Source: UBA11524 sp965646445
Lineage (GTDB): Bacteria; Bacillota; Clostridia; Christensenellales; Aristaeellaceae
DNA length: 42,516 bases
Direction: 5' to 3'
Assembly (NCBI GenBank): GCA_965646445.1
Contig: CBFFZW010000035.1
Span: 1 to 42,516 of the forward strand
Part shown: positions 16,975-25,482 of the stretch, in pieces
How the letters are laid out: each line of letters begins with the position of its first letter
How positions within the stretch are numbered: position 1 is the first letter of the stretch
Translations under genes and position numbers: made by a program
Notes under the pieces: generated by a model
Database searches by the model: none
What the model was told of the DNA's origin: nothing
Seen by the model: the letters and a program-made list of their open reading frames with translations, nothing else

Positions 16975-17717
16975 GCAGACTGGGCGATTTGATCCGCACG
17001 GAGCGCGTTCGCGCCAAGATGACCCCCAAGCAGGTGGCGAAGAAGTGCGGCGTCAGCGAGAGCTTTATCATGGCAGTGGAGGCCGGCACCCGCATCATCG
17101 CGGATGACCAGGCCCGCCGCATCCTGAAAACCATCGGCCTGCGGGAGCAGACGGAGGCCGACTTCACCCTGGACGACATCGCCGCCACCGTCGATCTGGC
17201 CACGGCGGCCCCCACGGTGGCCAAGGCCGTCAGCACAGCCAAGGCCAAGCCCCGGCTGGTGCGCCCGGATGAGGACGCCCCTGCCGAAGGCGGTCAGGAC
17301 GCCTCCGGGGTCACGGGCAGCGTGTGGCTGGACGCCCTGAGCAGCGTGCTCAAGCGCGTGCCGGTGATGAACGCCGTCATGAAGCCCGTCGATTACAGGC
17401 TGCTGCCCATCCAGGGCGGGCGCATCGAGGGCGCGAACCCCGACAAGGTCTTTTACTTCCTGGCCCCGGACGACAGCATGCGGGGCTTCCGCATCCACGC
17501 CGGAGACGTGGCGCTGATCGTTCCCGCCCAAAGCCCGGTGGACGGCGCGGTGATGCTGATCGAGCACAACAGCCACCGCTATCTACGCAAGGTGAAGAAG
17601 CTGGACGGCACGACCGTTCTCCTTCAATCCTACGACCGGGAATACGACGCCCAATCCGTTCAGCTCAGCGAATGCAGCTTCCTGGGCCGTGCCGTGCGTC
17701 TGGAAATCAGCTTGTAA
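16971..17717 (+). CDS. HTH regulator with S24/LexA-like C-terminal domain
   Basis: A 248-aa predicted transcription regulator. Residues 3-57 are a Cro/CI-type helix-turn-helix (GDLIRTERVRAKMTPKQVAK then KKCGVSESFIMAVEAG). A low-complexity Ala/Pro linker covers about 70-115. Residues 140-245 resemble the S24 peptidase fold: PDDSMRGFRIHAGDVALIV has the usual serine position (Ser169) and HRYLRKVKK lies where the catalytic lysine normally is. Whether it can self-cleave is uncertain, and no clear Ala-Gly cleavage site is seen. Start at ATG 16971, coupled to the preceding gene through ATGA, with GGAGGGA upstream. Confidence 0.8.
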   Translation: MSRLGDLIRTERVRAKMTPKQVAKKCGVSESFIMAVEAGTRIIADDQARRILKTIGLREQTEADFTLDDIAATVDLATAAPTVAKAVSTAKAKPRLVRPDEDAPAEGGQDASGVTGSVWLDALSSVLKRVPVMNAVMKPVDYRLLPIQGGRIEGANPDKVFYFLAPDDSMRGFRIHAGDVALIVPAQSPVDGAVMLIEHNSHRYLRKVKKLDGTTVLLQSYDREYDAQSVQLSECSFLGRAVRLEISL

Positions 17718-17815
17718 CCAGAGGGCGCTGTCCTCTGGACGCCCGGTTGGGGGCGCTGCCCCCAACACCCCCGCGAAGGGGCTTCGTCCCTCTCGACTCC
17801 CATTCCGCGTCATGG
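17718..17815. repeat. Intergenic hairpin array after the HTH/S24 gene
   Basis: Palindromes CAGAGGGC-GCT-GTCCTCTG, TTGGGGGC-GCT-GCCCCCAA and CGAAGGGGC-TTC-GTCCCT, then CTCTCGACTCCCATTCCGCG. Its last module nearly matches the end of the array after ilvD (1865-1900). No gene. Confidence 0.7.
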
Positions 17816-17850
17816 GTACGGGGCCTTCGGGGACACTGTATGCGCATGGA

Positions 17851-18015
17851 ATGCAAAGGACGGGCCGAAGGTTTCCAAAGGGCGATCGGAAAGCCCTTTG
17901 GTCGCGCCGCAGCGCGAAACCTTGCTTTCATCCACATGCTTGCGAAATGCAAAGGGCAGCCGAAGGTTTCCAAAGGGCGATCGGAAAGCCCTTTGGCGCG
18001 CCGCAGCGCGAAACC
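17851..18015. repeat. Two tandem repeats upstream of the second sensor kinase
   Basis: About 70-bp units at 17851-17921 and 17947-18015, period about 96 nt, nearly identical. Each holds the perfect palindrome CCAAAGGGC/GCCCTTTGG with a 9-nt loop, then GCGCGCCGCAGCGCG-like sequence. No ORF is believable here. They lie 80-250 nt before the sensor gene, so they could shape its leader RNA. Confidence 0.75.
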
Positions 18016-18097
18016 CTGCGCTCATGGGATTCGCTCCCGCAACGCGGAGCGCCCCATTCCCCTCACAGCACCACATCTCCCAAGGGAGGAGAATCCT

Positions 18098-19816
18098 GTG
18101 CGCCTGAAGTCCGCCTTTTACCTGACCAGCCTCCTGCTGATTGTGGCGCCGATGCTCGTCATCGCTGTTGTCAGCATTGTGGCGGTGCATCATCACCTGA
18201 TGACCGAGGCGAACACCAGCGTCGACACGCTCCACGCCCGCATGGCCGAAACCCTGCGGGAGGAGGTGCGCGGCGCGTCTCTGACCCTCTCCGGCTTCCT
18301 GGTGAACAATGACGGCGAGGCTCTGCTGCTGGCTTCCGACAGGGAGGAGCAGCGCTATGAGCGTACCGCCCGCCTGCAATCGCTTCTGGGCAGTTATGCG
18401 CTGCGCTCCGGCAACCTGCAGGCCGTTCATCTGTACATGAACAACGGCGACTGCTATGAGCTGATCGCCGGACTTTCCGTGCCCGCGCAGGAGGTTCGCC
18501 AATCCGCGCTGTACACCGCCGCCCGGGAGAAGCCCAACCAGGTCAGGATCGGCAGCCTGTCGGAGGACATCCTGCAATTCCCCGTGCGGCGGCATGGCCG
18601 GGTGCTGCTGGCCGCCGCCCTCAGCCCCCAGCAGCCTCTGGTGCCCGTCCATGACATGGACGTTGCCATGCTGCTTTTCACCACGGATGTGGAAAAGCAC
18701 ATCGCGGACGCCAATGAAGGCAGCGCCGCCGTCCGCACCTTCCTGCTGGACGGCGGCCATCCCCTTGTCGGCGCGGCGGAAGCGATGGCCGCGGCGGAAC
18801 GGTTCATCACCACCGGCGGGAAGGAATCGGGCGACTACGACTGGGCCGTGGAAACCACCATTCCCGGCACCTCCCTGACCCTCCTGACCCTGGTGGACAA
18901 TCAGCTGCTGCTCCTGCCCTTCTACCGGGCGCTAACCGTCATGCTGCTGACGATCTGCCTGCTGATGACGCTGTACGCAATCTGCTCGCGGCTGTTTCTG
19001 CGGGCCATCGTCAAGCCTCTGGGACAGCTCCATGAGGGACTGGAGGGCTGGGGACGGGGCGATTTTTCCCGCCGCCTGACGCCCTGTGGCCATCGTGAGC
19101 TCCGGGCCATCATGTGCTTTTTCAACGACACAGCCGACAGCATGGAGGCGCTCATCCGGGAAAACCGCCGTCAGGAGCAGGAAAAATATCAGGAAGAATT
19201 GAAGGCCCTTCAGCACGAGATCAACCCGCACTTCCTGCTCAACACCGTCAACACCATCCGTTTCATGGCCGATATGGCCAAGTTCGACGCCATCCGCGAT
19301 ATGGCCTCCTGGCTGATGGAGATCATGCGCGGCATTCTGCGCAACCCCAGCGAGCAGTACACCCTCATCACCGAGCGGCAGACCCTGGAGGCTTATGTGC
19401 GCATCATGGAGATCCGCAAGGCGGCTGATTTCCATGTGGACTACGATCTGGCGGAGGACACCCTGGACTGTCGGCTGCCCAAGCTGCTTTTGCAGCCCCT
19501 GGTGGAAAACGCCATCCAGCACGGCTTTGCCGAGCAGGAGGCCCCCGGCGTCATCCGCGTCGTCAGCCGCCTGTCCGGCGATCTGCTGCGCGTCACCGTA
19601 TCCGACAACGGCTCGGGCATTCCGCCGCGGCGTCTGGCCGAGCTGGACAAGCCCGCTCCCGAGGGCAGCTCCATCGGCCTGAGCAATGTGCGCAGACGGC
19701 TCATGCTGCTGGATGCCCGGCGCGCCGCCATGACCATCGAAAGCCGCCCCGGCCAGGGCACGGCCATCACCCTGACGCTGCCCGCCGTCCATCTTGACCC
19801 GGAGGAGAATGCCTGA
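18098..19816 (+). CDS. YesM-type sensor histidine kinase of a sugar-uptake system
   Basis: A 572-aa membrane kinase: TM1 about residues 10-30, extracellular sensing domain to about 270, TM2 about 275-300, HAMP, then His_kinase with LQHEINPHFLLNT (His378). The HATPase region has LVENAIQHGF, VSDNGSGIP and EGSSIGLSNVRRRL. Start taken at GTG 18098 with GGGAGGAG 5 nt upstream and a signal-anchor directly after it; upstream in-frame codons fall in repeats. Its stop overlaps the ATG of the response regulator by one base. It should sense an extracellular sugar or cell-wall signal and phosphorylate the regulator. The ligand cannot be read from sequence. Confidence 0.93.
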   Translation: MRLKSAFYLTSLLLIVAPMLVIAVVSIVAVHHHLMTEANTSVDTLHARMAETLREEVRGASLTLSGFLVNNDGEALLLASDREEQRYERTARLQSLLGSYALRSGNLQAVHLYMNNGDCYELIAGLSVPAQEVRQSALYTAAREKPNQVRIGSLSEDILQFPVRRHGRVLLAAALSPQQPLVPVHDMDVAMLLFTTDVEKHIADANEGSAAVRTFLLDGGHPLVGAAEAMAAAERFITTGGKESGDYDWAVETTIPGTSLTLLTLVDNQLLLLPFYRALTVMLLTICLLMTLYAICSRLFLRAIVKPLGQLHEGLEGWGRGDFSRRLTPCGHRELRAIMCFFNDTADSMEALIRENRRQEQEKYQEELKALQHEINPHFLLNTVNTIRFMADMAKFDAIRDMASWLMEIMRGILRNPSEQYTLITERQTLEAYVRIMEIRKAADFHVDYDLAEDTLDCRLPKLLLQPLVENAIQHGFAEQEAPGVIRVVSRLSGDLLRVTVSDNGSGIPPRRLAELDKPAPEGSSIGLSNVRRRLMLLDARRAAMTIESRPGQGTAITLTLPAVHLDPEENA

Positions 19817-21372
19817 TGTATTCAGCCATGGTTGTTGACGACGAGATCATGGTGCGCGCCGCCATGGAGAAGATGGTGGATTGGCCCGCGGAGGGCTTCA
19901 TGCTGCGCGGCTGCCACAAAAACGGTCGGGAAGCCCTCGACGCTCTGCGCGCACAGCCGGTGGATCTGATCCTCACGGACATCCGCATGCCCGTATGCAC
20001 CGGGCTGGAATTGATGGACGCCGTGCGCGCGCTGGGGCAGAATCCGGTGGTGGTCATCCTCAGCGCCTTTGACGACTTCCCCCTGGTGAAGGAAGCCTTC
20101 AAAAAGGGCGCCATGGACTATGTGCTCAAGCAGGAGCTGAACGCCGAGCATCTGCGCGGCATCCTGCACGCCGTCCGCGCCCAGCTGGACAGCCGTGCCG
20201 CCCCCGTTCAGGCTGACGGCGCGGCAGCCCCGGACATCAGCGGCGTGCTGGCCGAGGTGATCCTCCATGCCGCCAGGCCCTCCGCGCTGCCGGGGCTTCG
20301 AGCGGGCTATGTGCTGGCCTGCTTTTTCGTGGACGATCTGTACCGCGAGCTGCCGCGCTTTGGCAGCGACGCCGCCTCCGCCCTCATTGACCCGCTGACC
20401 AAGCTGGCCCGGCAGGTACCCGCCTTTCGGGACTGCGACGGCTTCTACTCCTTCGATGCCTCCCGCCATTTTCTCCTCTATTCCCTGGCCCCGGAGGGCC
20501 GCACCCGGGAAAGCGCCGCCGCCTTCATCCGCACGGTGAAGAAGGCATGGAAGAACTATATGAACATTTCCTGCACGGTGGGGCTTGCCTATGTGGACGC
20601 TCCCGCGCCGGACAGGGCGTTCTATCCCGCCCTGGAGCAGGCTGAACTGAACACCACCCTGCGCTATGTGCTGGGCCCCGGCGGAGTCTACGATGAGCGG
20701 GCCTACGACCGCTTCAACCCGCTGCCCCTGGCCTCGGGCAAGCCGCGTCCGGCCCTGGTGCAGGCCGTCATCGACGCGGACGGCGCGGTTATTGCCCGCG
20801 AGCAGGCCGCCATCGCCGGGCAAATTCGATCCCTCCCCCTGGCGGAGGCCCGCCACCTGGCCCTGGAGCAGCTGTTCATCCTCTATTATGACATCGGCTT
20901 CATCGACGTTCAGATCGCCTACAAGCTGGGGCTTGAGCATCAGCTGTATCACCGGCTCCATGCCATGGAGAGCCAGCGGGACATCGAAATCTTCTTCGTT
21001 TCCACCGTCCGGCTCATCGCGGAATACATCCGGGAGAGTTACAGCACCCCGGAGAGGGAGCCCTTCCTGGCCGTCCGCAAATACATCAAGGATCACTATG
21101 CCCGTTCGGATCTGAGTCTGGCGGAGGTCTCGGCCCAGTGCGGCTACAACGAGAAGTATTTTTCCACACTGTTCAAGAAGAGCTTCGGCGTTTCGTACAC
21201 GGATTACCTCAACGGCGTGCGCATCGCCGCGGCCCAGGAGCTGCTGGCCCATACCGACATGAAAATCTACGCCGTCGCCCGGAAGGTCGGCTACGGCTCC
21301 ATGGAGCACTTCATCCGCGTGTTCAAAAAGGTGACCGGGCAGACGCCCTCCGCCTGCCGCAGAAAGGAGTAG
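19816..21372 (+). CDS. YesN-type response regulator with AraC DNA-binding domain
   Basis: A 518-aa regulator. The receiver domain (about residues 1-125) has acidic pocket Asp8/Asp9, phosphoacceptor Asp55 in LTDIRMP and Lys105. A long central region of unknown fold follows. The C-terminal AraC/XylS domain (about 410-515) has LSLAEVSAQCGYNEKYFSTL and the second helix-turn-helix KIYAVARKVGYGSMEHFIRV. It is translationally coupled to the sensor kinase. The solute-binding protein gene starts 143 nt downstream, so the pair very probably activates the sugar ABC operon. Confidence 0.94.
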   Translation: MYSAMVVDDEIMVRAAMEKMVDWPAEGFMLRGCHKNGREALDALRAQPVDLILTDIRMPVCTGLELMDAVRALGQNPVVVILSAFDDFPLVKEAFKKGAMDYVLKQELNAEHLRGILHAVRAQLDSRAAPVQADGAAAPDISGVLAEVILHAARPSALPGLRAGYVLACFFVDDLYRELPRFGSDAASALIDPLTKLARQVPAFRDCDGFYSFDASRHFLLYSLAPEGRTRESAAAFIRTVKKAWKNYMNISCTVGLAYVDAPAPDRAFYPALEQAELNTTLRYVLGPGGVYDERAYDRFNPLPLASGKPRPALVQAVIDADGAVIAREQAAIAGQIRSLPLAEARHLALEQLFILYYDIGFIDVQIAYKLGLEHQLYHRLHAMESQRDIEIFFVSTVRLIAEYIRESYSTPEREPFLAVRKYIKDHYARSDLSLAEVSAQCGYNEKYFSTLFKKSFGVSYTDYLNGVRIAAAQELLAHTDMKIYAVARKVGYGSMEHFIRVFKKVTGQTPSACRRKE

Positions 21373-21437
21373 CGCCCCGCGGCAGGAATCCTGTCGAAAA
21401 TTTGAACCATTTGTCAAACATATCAAACCCTACGTCA

Positions 21438-21466
21438 TTCCTTCCCCTCCTCTTTTTTGCTATAAT
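21438..21466 (+). promoter_or_regulatory. Probable activator-dependent promoter of the sugar ABC operon
   Basis: Perfect TATAAT (21461-21466), 50 nt before the solute-binding protein ATG, with a poor -35 (TTCCTT, 21438-21443). A perfect -10 with a weak -35 is typical of an activated promoter. The AT-rich CATTTGTCAAACATATCAAA stretch just upstream is a candidate regulator site. Confidence 0.6.
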
Positions 21467-21515
21467 AGCGCTGTTTCCATTCCTGTGACATACGACATCG
21501 AGGAGGTTAGGAATC

Positions 21516-22814
21516 ATGAAAAAGCTTTTTGCCCTGCTCCTGTGCCTGACCCTGATGCAGTGTGTGATCGGCTTTGCCGCCGCTGAGGATGGCGCCGTTG
21601 ACACCAACATCAAGGCCACGCTGACCTTCGCTACCTATGATAACGAGGCCATGCTGCTCTTTGACGAGCTGGATCTGGAGGGCCGCTTCCAGGAGAAGTA
21701 CCCCAATGTGACCATCGAGATTGAGGAGTTCAAGGATGATGACGAGTACTTCAAGTCCATGAAGATTCGCGCCGCCGCCAACGAGCTGCCCGACATCATG
21801 TACCTGCAGACCCGTTATTTCCCGGTCTTCAAGGAGTACATGAGCGACCTGAGCGGCCTGGAGGCCACCAAGAACAATGTAATGGCCATTGGCTACGCTG
21901 TGGATGGCGTGGTGCTGGGTATTCCCGAGAAGCGCTCCGAGGACTATGTGTTCTACTGGGCTGATATGTTCGAGGCTGCCGGCGTTTCCGTGCCCAAGAC
22001 CTGGGACGAGTTCGTCGCCGTCTGTGAGACCCTGCAGACCTATTACAGCGCCAATGATCCCGCCTTCGCGGCCCTGGCCGTGGGCGCCAAAGACAGCTGG
22101 CCCCTGTACCCCCTGATGGAGTACGCGCCCGCCAGCTTCAGCGGCGTGGGCAATATGTGGGACGTGATGGCCACCAAGGATCATCCCTTCGCTGAGGGCG
22201 AGCCTGTTCGCGAAGCCTATACTAAGGTTTACAACCTGATCAAGCTCGGCGTGCTGGGCAGTGATCCTCTGGGCATCGGCTATGACCAGGCCCTGAGCCT
22301 GTTCCTGAACAAGAGCGCCGCCATGATGGCCGACAACTCCATGGGCCTGGCCAAGATCAAGAACAGCGGCGTTGACCTGACCAACCTGAAGACCTTCTAT
22401 ATGCCCTACACCACCGAGGACGGCTCTTTCAACCACATCGTGCAGGGCGACTTCTACATGGGCGTGCCCGCCAACAACGAGAACGCCGCCCTGGCCAAAG
22501 AGTTCGTGGAGTTCTTCTTCTCCACCGACTGGTATGAGGACTACATCAAGACTCTGGCCAGCGACAGCACCATGACCACCATCCACAAGGATCGGGATTA
22601 CTACATGTCCTTTGCCGATGCCGAGCAGCCCGAGCTGCAGGTGGTTGGCTACCTGGGCGGCGGCGATGACTACACCGCCATCGTGTCCGAGTGCAAGTTT
22701 GACTACAACCGCTTCGGCACCGAAATGCTGATGGATGGCTTCGATCTGGAGGCTGCCTTCGCCAAGATGGACGCCGACTGGGCGGCTGCCCGCGCCAAGC
22801 TGGGCCTGAACTAA
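21516..22814 (+). CDS. Extracellular sugar-binding protein of ABC transporter
   Basis: A 432-aa family-1 solute-binding protein. The N-terminus MKKLFALLLCLTLM is a signal peptide, probably cut after the FAAA stretch (about residue 23); Cys16 is not in a good lipobox, so a lipid anchor is uncertain. The mature part begins with ATLTFATYDNEA and has the usual lobes, including LPDIMYLQTR and the C-terminal helix. Strong GAGGAGGT site 9 nt before ATG. It delivers substrate to the two permeases downstream. No ATPase gene is present here; such systems often use a shared MsmK-type ATPase encoded elsewhere. Confidence 0.92.
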   Translation: MKKLFALLLCLTLMQCVIGFAAAEDGAVDTNIKATLTFATYDNEAMLLFDELDLEGRFQEKYPNVTIEIEEFKDDDEYFKSMKIRAAANELPDIMYLQTRYFPVFKEYMSDLSGLEATKNNVMAIGYAVDGVVLGIPEKRSEDYVFYWADMFEAAGVSVPKTWDEFVAVCETLQTYYSANDPAFAALAVGAKDSWPLYPLMEYAPASFSGVGNMWDVMATKDHPFAEGEPVREAYTKVYNLIKLGVLGSDPLGIGYDQALSLFLNKSAAMMADNSMGLAKIKNSGVDLTNLKTFYMPYTTEDGSFNHIVQGDFYMGVPANNENAALAKEFVEFFFSTDWYEDYIKTLASDSTMTTIHKDRDYYMSFADAEQPELQVVGYLGGGDDYTAIVSECKFDYNRFGTEMLMDGFDLEAAFAKMDADWAAARAKLGLN

Positions 22815-22868
22815 ACCAACGCAAGCAGGCCGCGGCCTGGGGCAATCCGCTCCGGGCCGCGCCTCCCC

Positions 22869-22927
22869 CCAAGCACGCGCACATGCCGCCAAAGGTCGAT
22901 CCTCTGATGGTATGTGCGCGTGCTTGG
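22869..22927 (+). promoter_or_regulatory. 16-bp perfect hairpin between binding-protein and permease genes
   Basis: CCAAGCACGCGCACAT (22869-22884) pairs exactly with ATGTGCGCGTGCTTGG (22912-22927) around a 27-nt loop, 43 nt before the permease start. With only TTGTTTC after it, it is a weak terminator at most. It probably stabilises the binding-protein mRNA or gives partial termination, so the binding protein is made in excess. Confidence 0.75.
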
Positions 22928-22970
22928 TTGTTTCTCCCCCATCAACCGCCGGAACAGGAGCCCGCAGCGT

Positions 22971-23855
22971 ATGAAAACACTCTCGCGCCAACGCAACCTA
23001 TTCATCCTCATCAGCCTGGTGATTCCGGTCGCACTGCTGGTGCTGTTCGTGGTCTATCCCTCCGTGGATCTGATCGCCATGAGCATGACCAACTGGAACG
23101 GCGTTTCCTCCACCCGGGAGGTCATCGGCCTGGGCAACTATGTGGACATGTTCACCAAATCGCCGGATCTGTGGCTGTCCCTGCGCAACAACTTCATTTA
23201 TCTCCTGGCGCACATGGTGCTGATGCCCATTGAGCTGTGCGTCGCCGCCATGCTGAACACCCGCTTCCGCGGCGCCAACTTCGTCAAGACCATCGCCTTT
23301 CTGCCCTTCATCCTCAACGGCGTGGGCATGTCCTACTCCTTTTCGTATTTCTTCTCGCCCATCAACGGCGGCTTCAACCATATTCTGACCACCCTGGGTC
23401 TGTCGGGCTGGATTCAGAAGTGGCTGAGCGACCCTCATGTTGTGAATTTCGTGCTGGCGTCGGTTTCCCTTTGGCGCTTCTTCGGCTATCATGTCGTCCT
23501 GTTCGCCACGGGCCTGCGCAGCATTTCCACGGATGTCATGGAGGCCAGCAGGATCGACGGCGCCAACGCCCTTCAGCAGCTTGTGCGCATCCAGCTGCCC
23601 TCCATGCGGCTGGTCTTCAGCTTCGTGCTGTTTGACTGCATCCGAGGCACGCTCCAGTGCTTCGACATTCCGTTTATCATGACCAACGGCGGCCCCGGCT
23701 ACGCCTCGTCCACCTTCACCCTCTACACCATCGACACCGCCTTTGAGTACAACAATTTCGGCATGGCCGCGACCATGGCCGTGGCCATCATGGTCATTGT
23801 CATTCTGGTTTACGGCCTGCAGAATCTGCTGCTGAAAAAGGCTGTAAAGGAGTAA
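22971..23855 (+). CDS. Sugar ABC transporter permease (UgpA/LplB type)
   Basis: A 294-aa protein with six predicted membrane helices. The EAA-type cytoplasmic loop is MEASRIDGANALQQLVRIQLP (about residues 194-214), which docks the ATPase. Start chosen at ATG 22971 (MKTLSRQRN) with CAGGAG upstream; the longer frame would run into the preceding hairpin. It pairs with the permease 4 nt downstream to form the channel. Confidence 0.93.
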   Translation: MKTLSRQRNLFILISLVIPVALLVLFVVYPSVDLIAMSMTNWNGVSSTREVIGLGNYVDMFTKSPDLWLSLRNNFIYLLAHMVLMPIELCVAAMLNTRFRGANFVKTIAFLPFILNGVGMSYSFSYFFSPINGGFNHILTTLGLSGWIQKWLSDPHVVNFVLASVSLWRFFGYHVVLFATGLRSISTDVMEASRIDGANALQQLVRIQLPSMRLVFSFVLFDCIRGTLQCFDIPFIMTNGGPGYASSTFTLYTIDTAFEYNNFGMAATMAVAIMVIVILVYGLQNLLLKKAVKE

Positions 23856-23859
23856 GCGC

Positions 23860-24705
23860 ATGAGACCTGAAAAGATCAAGTCGGCGCTGATCCTTGGCGC
23901 CAAATACCTGGTGTCCCTGGCCATTCTGGCCGTCATCCTGGGGCCCGTGTTCATCACCTTCTTCACCTCCGTCAAGACCCAGGCGCACATGGCCACCGTT
24001 TCGCCCCTGGCCCTTCCGCCGCTGAACGAGCTGACCTGGGCGAATTACGAGAAGGTGCTGACGGCGAAGCTCCTGGGCCCCGCCATCCGCAACACCGCCC
24101 TGATTACCGTCGTCAGCGTGGTGATGAATATTCTCCTGGGCTCGGTCACAGCCTATAGCCTGCAAAGGTTTGATTTCAAGCTGAAGGCCCTGGTGATGGC
24201 ATGCTTCTACCTGGGCATGCTGGTGCCCACCTTCGTGGTGGAAATCGCCCGTTTCAAGGTGATCCAGGGCTTCGGGCTGTACAACAGCCTGGGCGCGCCC
24301 ATCATCATCTATGTGGCCTCGGACCTGATGCAGCTGTACCTGTACATGCAGTTCGTCAGCAAGATCCCCGCCGCCCTGGATGAAAGCGCCCTGATCGACG
24401 GCTGCGGCTACTTCGGCATCTTCTACCGGATCATCTTCCCCCTGCTGATGCCCGCCACCGCCACCGTCGCCATCATTAAGATCGTCAACATCGTCAACGA
24501 CATGTATGTGCCCTACCTGTACATGCCCAAGACCAAGCTGAAGACCCTGACGACCTTCCTGATGAACTACGCCAGCGCCCAGCAGGGCTCCTGGCCGACC
24601 CTGGCCGCCGCCATCGTGGTGGTGTTGGTGCCCCCGCTGATCCTGTATATCCTGTTCCACCGGCAGATCACGGAAGGACTTTCCGCCGGCGCGACGAAAG
24701 AATAA
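23860..24705 (+). CDS. Sugar ABC transporter permease (UgpE/MalG type)
   Basis: A 281-aa second permease with six membrane helices and the EAA loop DESALIDGCGYFGIFYRIIFP. The gene begins 4 nt after the first permease, with AAGGAG at the end of that gene as its ribosome site. Together they form the heterodimeric importer channel. Confidence 0.93.
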   Translation: MRPEKIKSALILGAKYLVSLAILAVILGPVFITFFTSVKTQAHMATVSPLALPPLNELTWANYEKVLTAKLLGPAIRNTALITVVSVVMNILLGSVTAYSLQRFDFKLKALVMACFYLGMLVPTFVVEIARFKVIQGFGLYNSLGAPIIIYVASDLMQLYLYMQFVSKIPAALDESALIDGCGYFGIFYRIIFPLLMPATATVAIIKIVNIVNDMYVPYLYMPKTKLKTLTTFLMNYASAQQGSWPTLAAAIVVVLVPPLILYILFHRQITEGLSAGATKE

Positions 24706-24721
24706 CTGAGGAGGTTTTCCC

Positions 24722-25342
24722 ATGAGCGATTTCATGTCCTACGATCCCTGGTCCAACATCAAGACCCGCAACGGCTATGCCGGCGACGAAATGGTGGCCA
24801 TGCTGCAGAAGGCCATCCGCCGGGGCAACGAGAGCGACGCCCTCCATGCCGCCTATGAGATGTACGTCACCAGCCCCCAGTTTGAGGAGAAGCTGTGGCG
24901 CCGCCTGCTGTGCATCAGCGTGGAGGACATCGGCTTCGGCAACCCCGCCGCGCCCAACCTGATCTATACCCTGTTCAAGATGCGGCAGGAGTTCCCCTAC
25001 AACGACGGCGACCGCCCCATGTTCTTCGTCCACGCCATCCGCTTCCTGTGCCGTCAGCCCAAGGAGCGCTCCAGCGACCATGTGAAGAACCTGCTGAACC
25101 ACGAGTTCGCCAAGGGTGAGAAATTCGAGGTGCCGGACTACGCGCTGGACATGCACACCGTCCGGGGCCGCGCCATGGGCCGGGATGTCTATCATTTCCT
25201 GACCGAGGCCAGCCGGGTGGAGCCCTACTTTGAAACCGAGGGCGCGCAGGAAATCTATGAGAAGTACAAGGCGCTGCTGGAAAGCGGCAAGCAGGATGAG
25301 AAGGGCCCCGACGCTTTCGACTTCAATTCCTGGCAGTATTGA
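24722..25342 (+). CDS. Stand-alone RarA/MgsA C-terminal domain protein
   Basis: A 206-aa soluble protein resembling only the C-terminal oligomerisation part of RarA/MgsA (WHIP-like) replication-recombination ATPases. RRLLCISVEDIGFGNPAAP corresponds to the RarA RRL...SEDIGLADP block, and FVHAIRFLCRQPKER and the ending ALDMHTVRGRAMGRDVYHF also fit. No P-loop ATPase part is present and the ORF has its own AGGAGG site, so it is not a simple truncation. It starts 16 nt after the second sugar permease in the same orientation and is likely cotranscribed. Its role in a sugar operon is unknown. Confidence 0.8.
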   Translation: MSDFMSYDPWSNIKTRNGYAGDEMVAMLQKAIRRGNESDALHAAYEMYVTSPQFEEKLWRRLLCISVEDIGFGNPAAPNLIYTLFKMRQEFPYNDGDRPMFFVHAIRFLCRQPKERSSDHVKNLLNHEFAKGEKFEVPDYALDMHTVRGRAMGRDVYHFLTEASRVEPYFETEGAQEIYEKYKALLESGKQDEKGPDAFDFNSWQY

Positions 25343-25409
25343 GCCCCGCCGTTCTCAGGGACATCAGCCCGCTGAGGACGGACAAGTACGTTCCGCAGGC
25401 CAAATCTTC

Positions 25410-25442
25410 GGGCTGAGGTATGCCTTTGCGTACCCTCAGCCC
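25410..25442. terminator. Hairpin with short T-run after the sugar operon
   Basis: GGGCTGAGG and CCTCAGCCC arms with inner GGTA/TACC pairs, followed by CTTTTG. Another imperfect hairpin (CCGTTCTCAG / CTGAGGACGG) lies at about 25350-25380. Probable partial terminator before the oxidoreductase gene. Confidence 0.55.
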
Positions 25443-25482
25443 CTTTTGCTGGGCTGAAAAACCCCGAAAAGGAGCGCGAACC

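Noticed and set aside
17816..18097. N-terminal extension of the second sensor kinase through the upstream repeats
   Set aside because: The frame is open back to 17324, but it overlaps the HTH/S24 gene and repeats; the GTG at 18098 has a good ribosome site and is followed directly by the signal-anchor.
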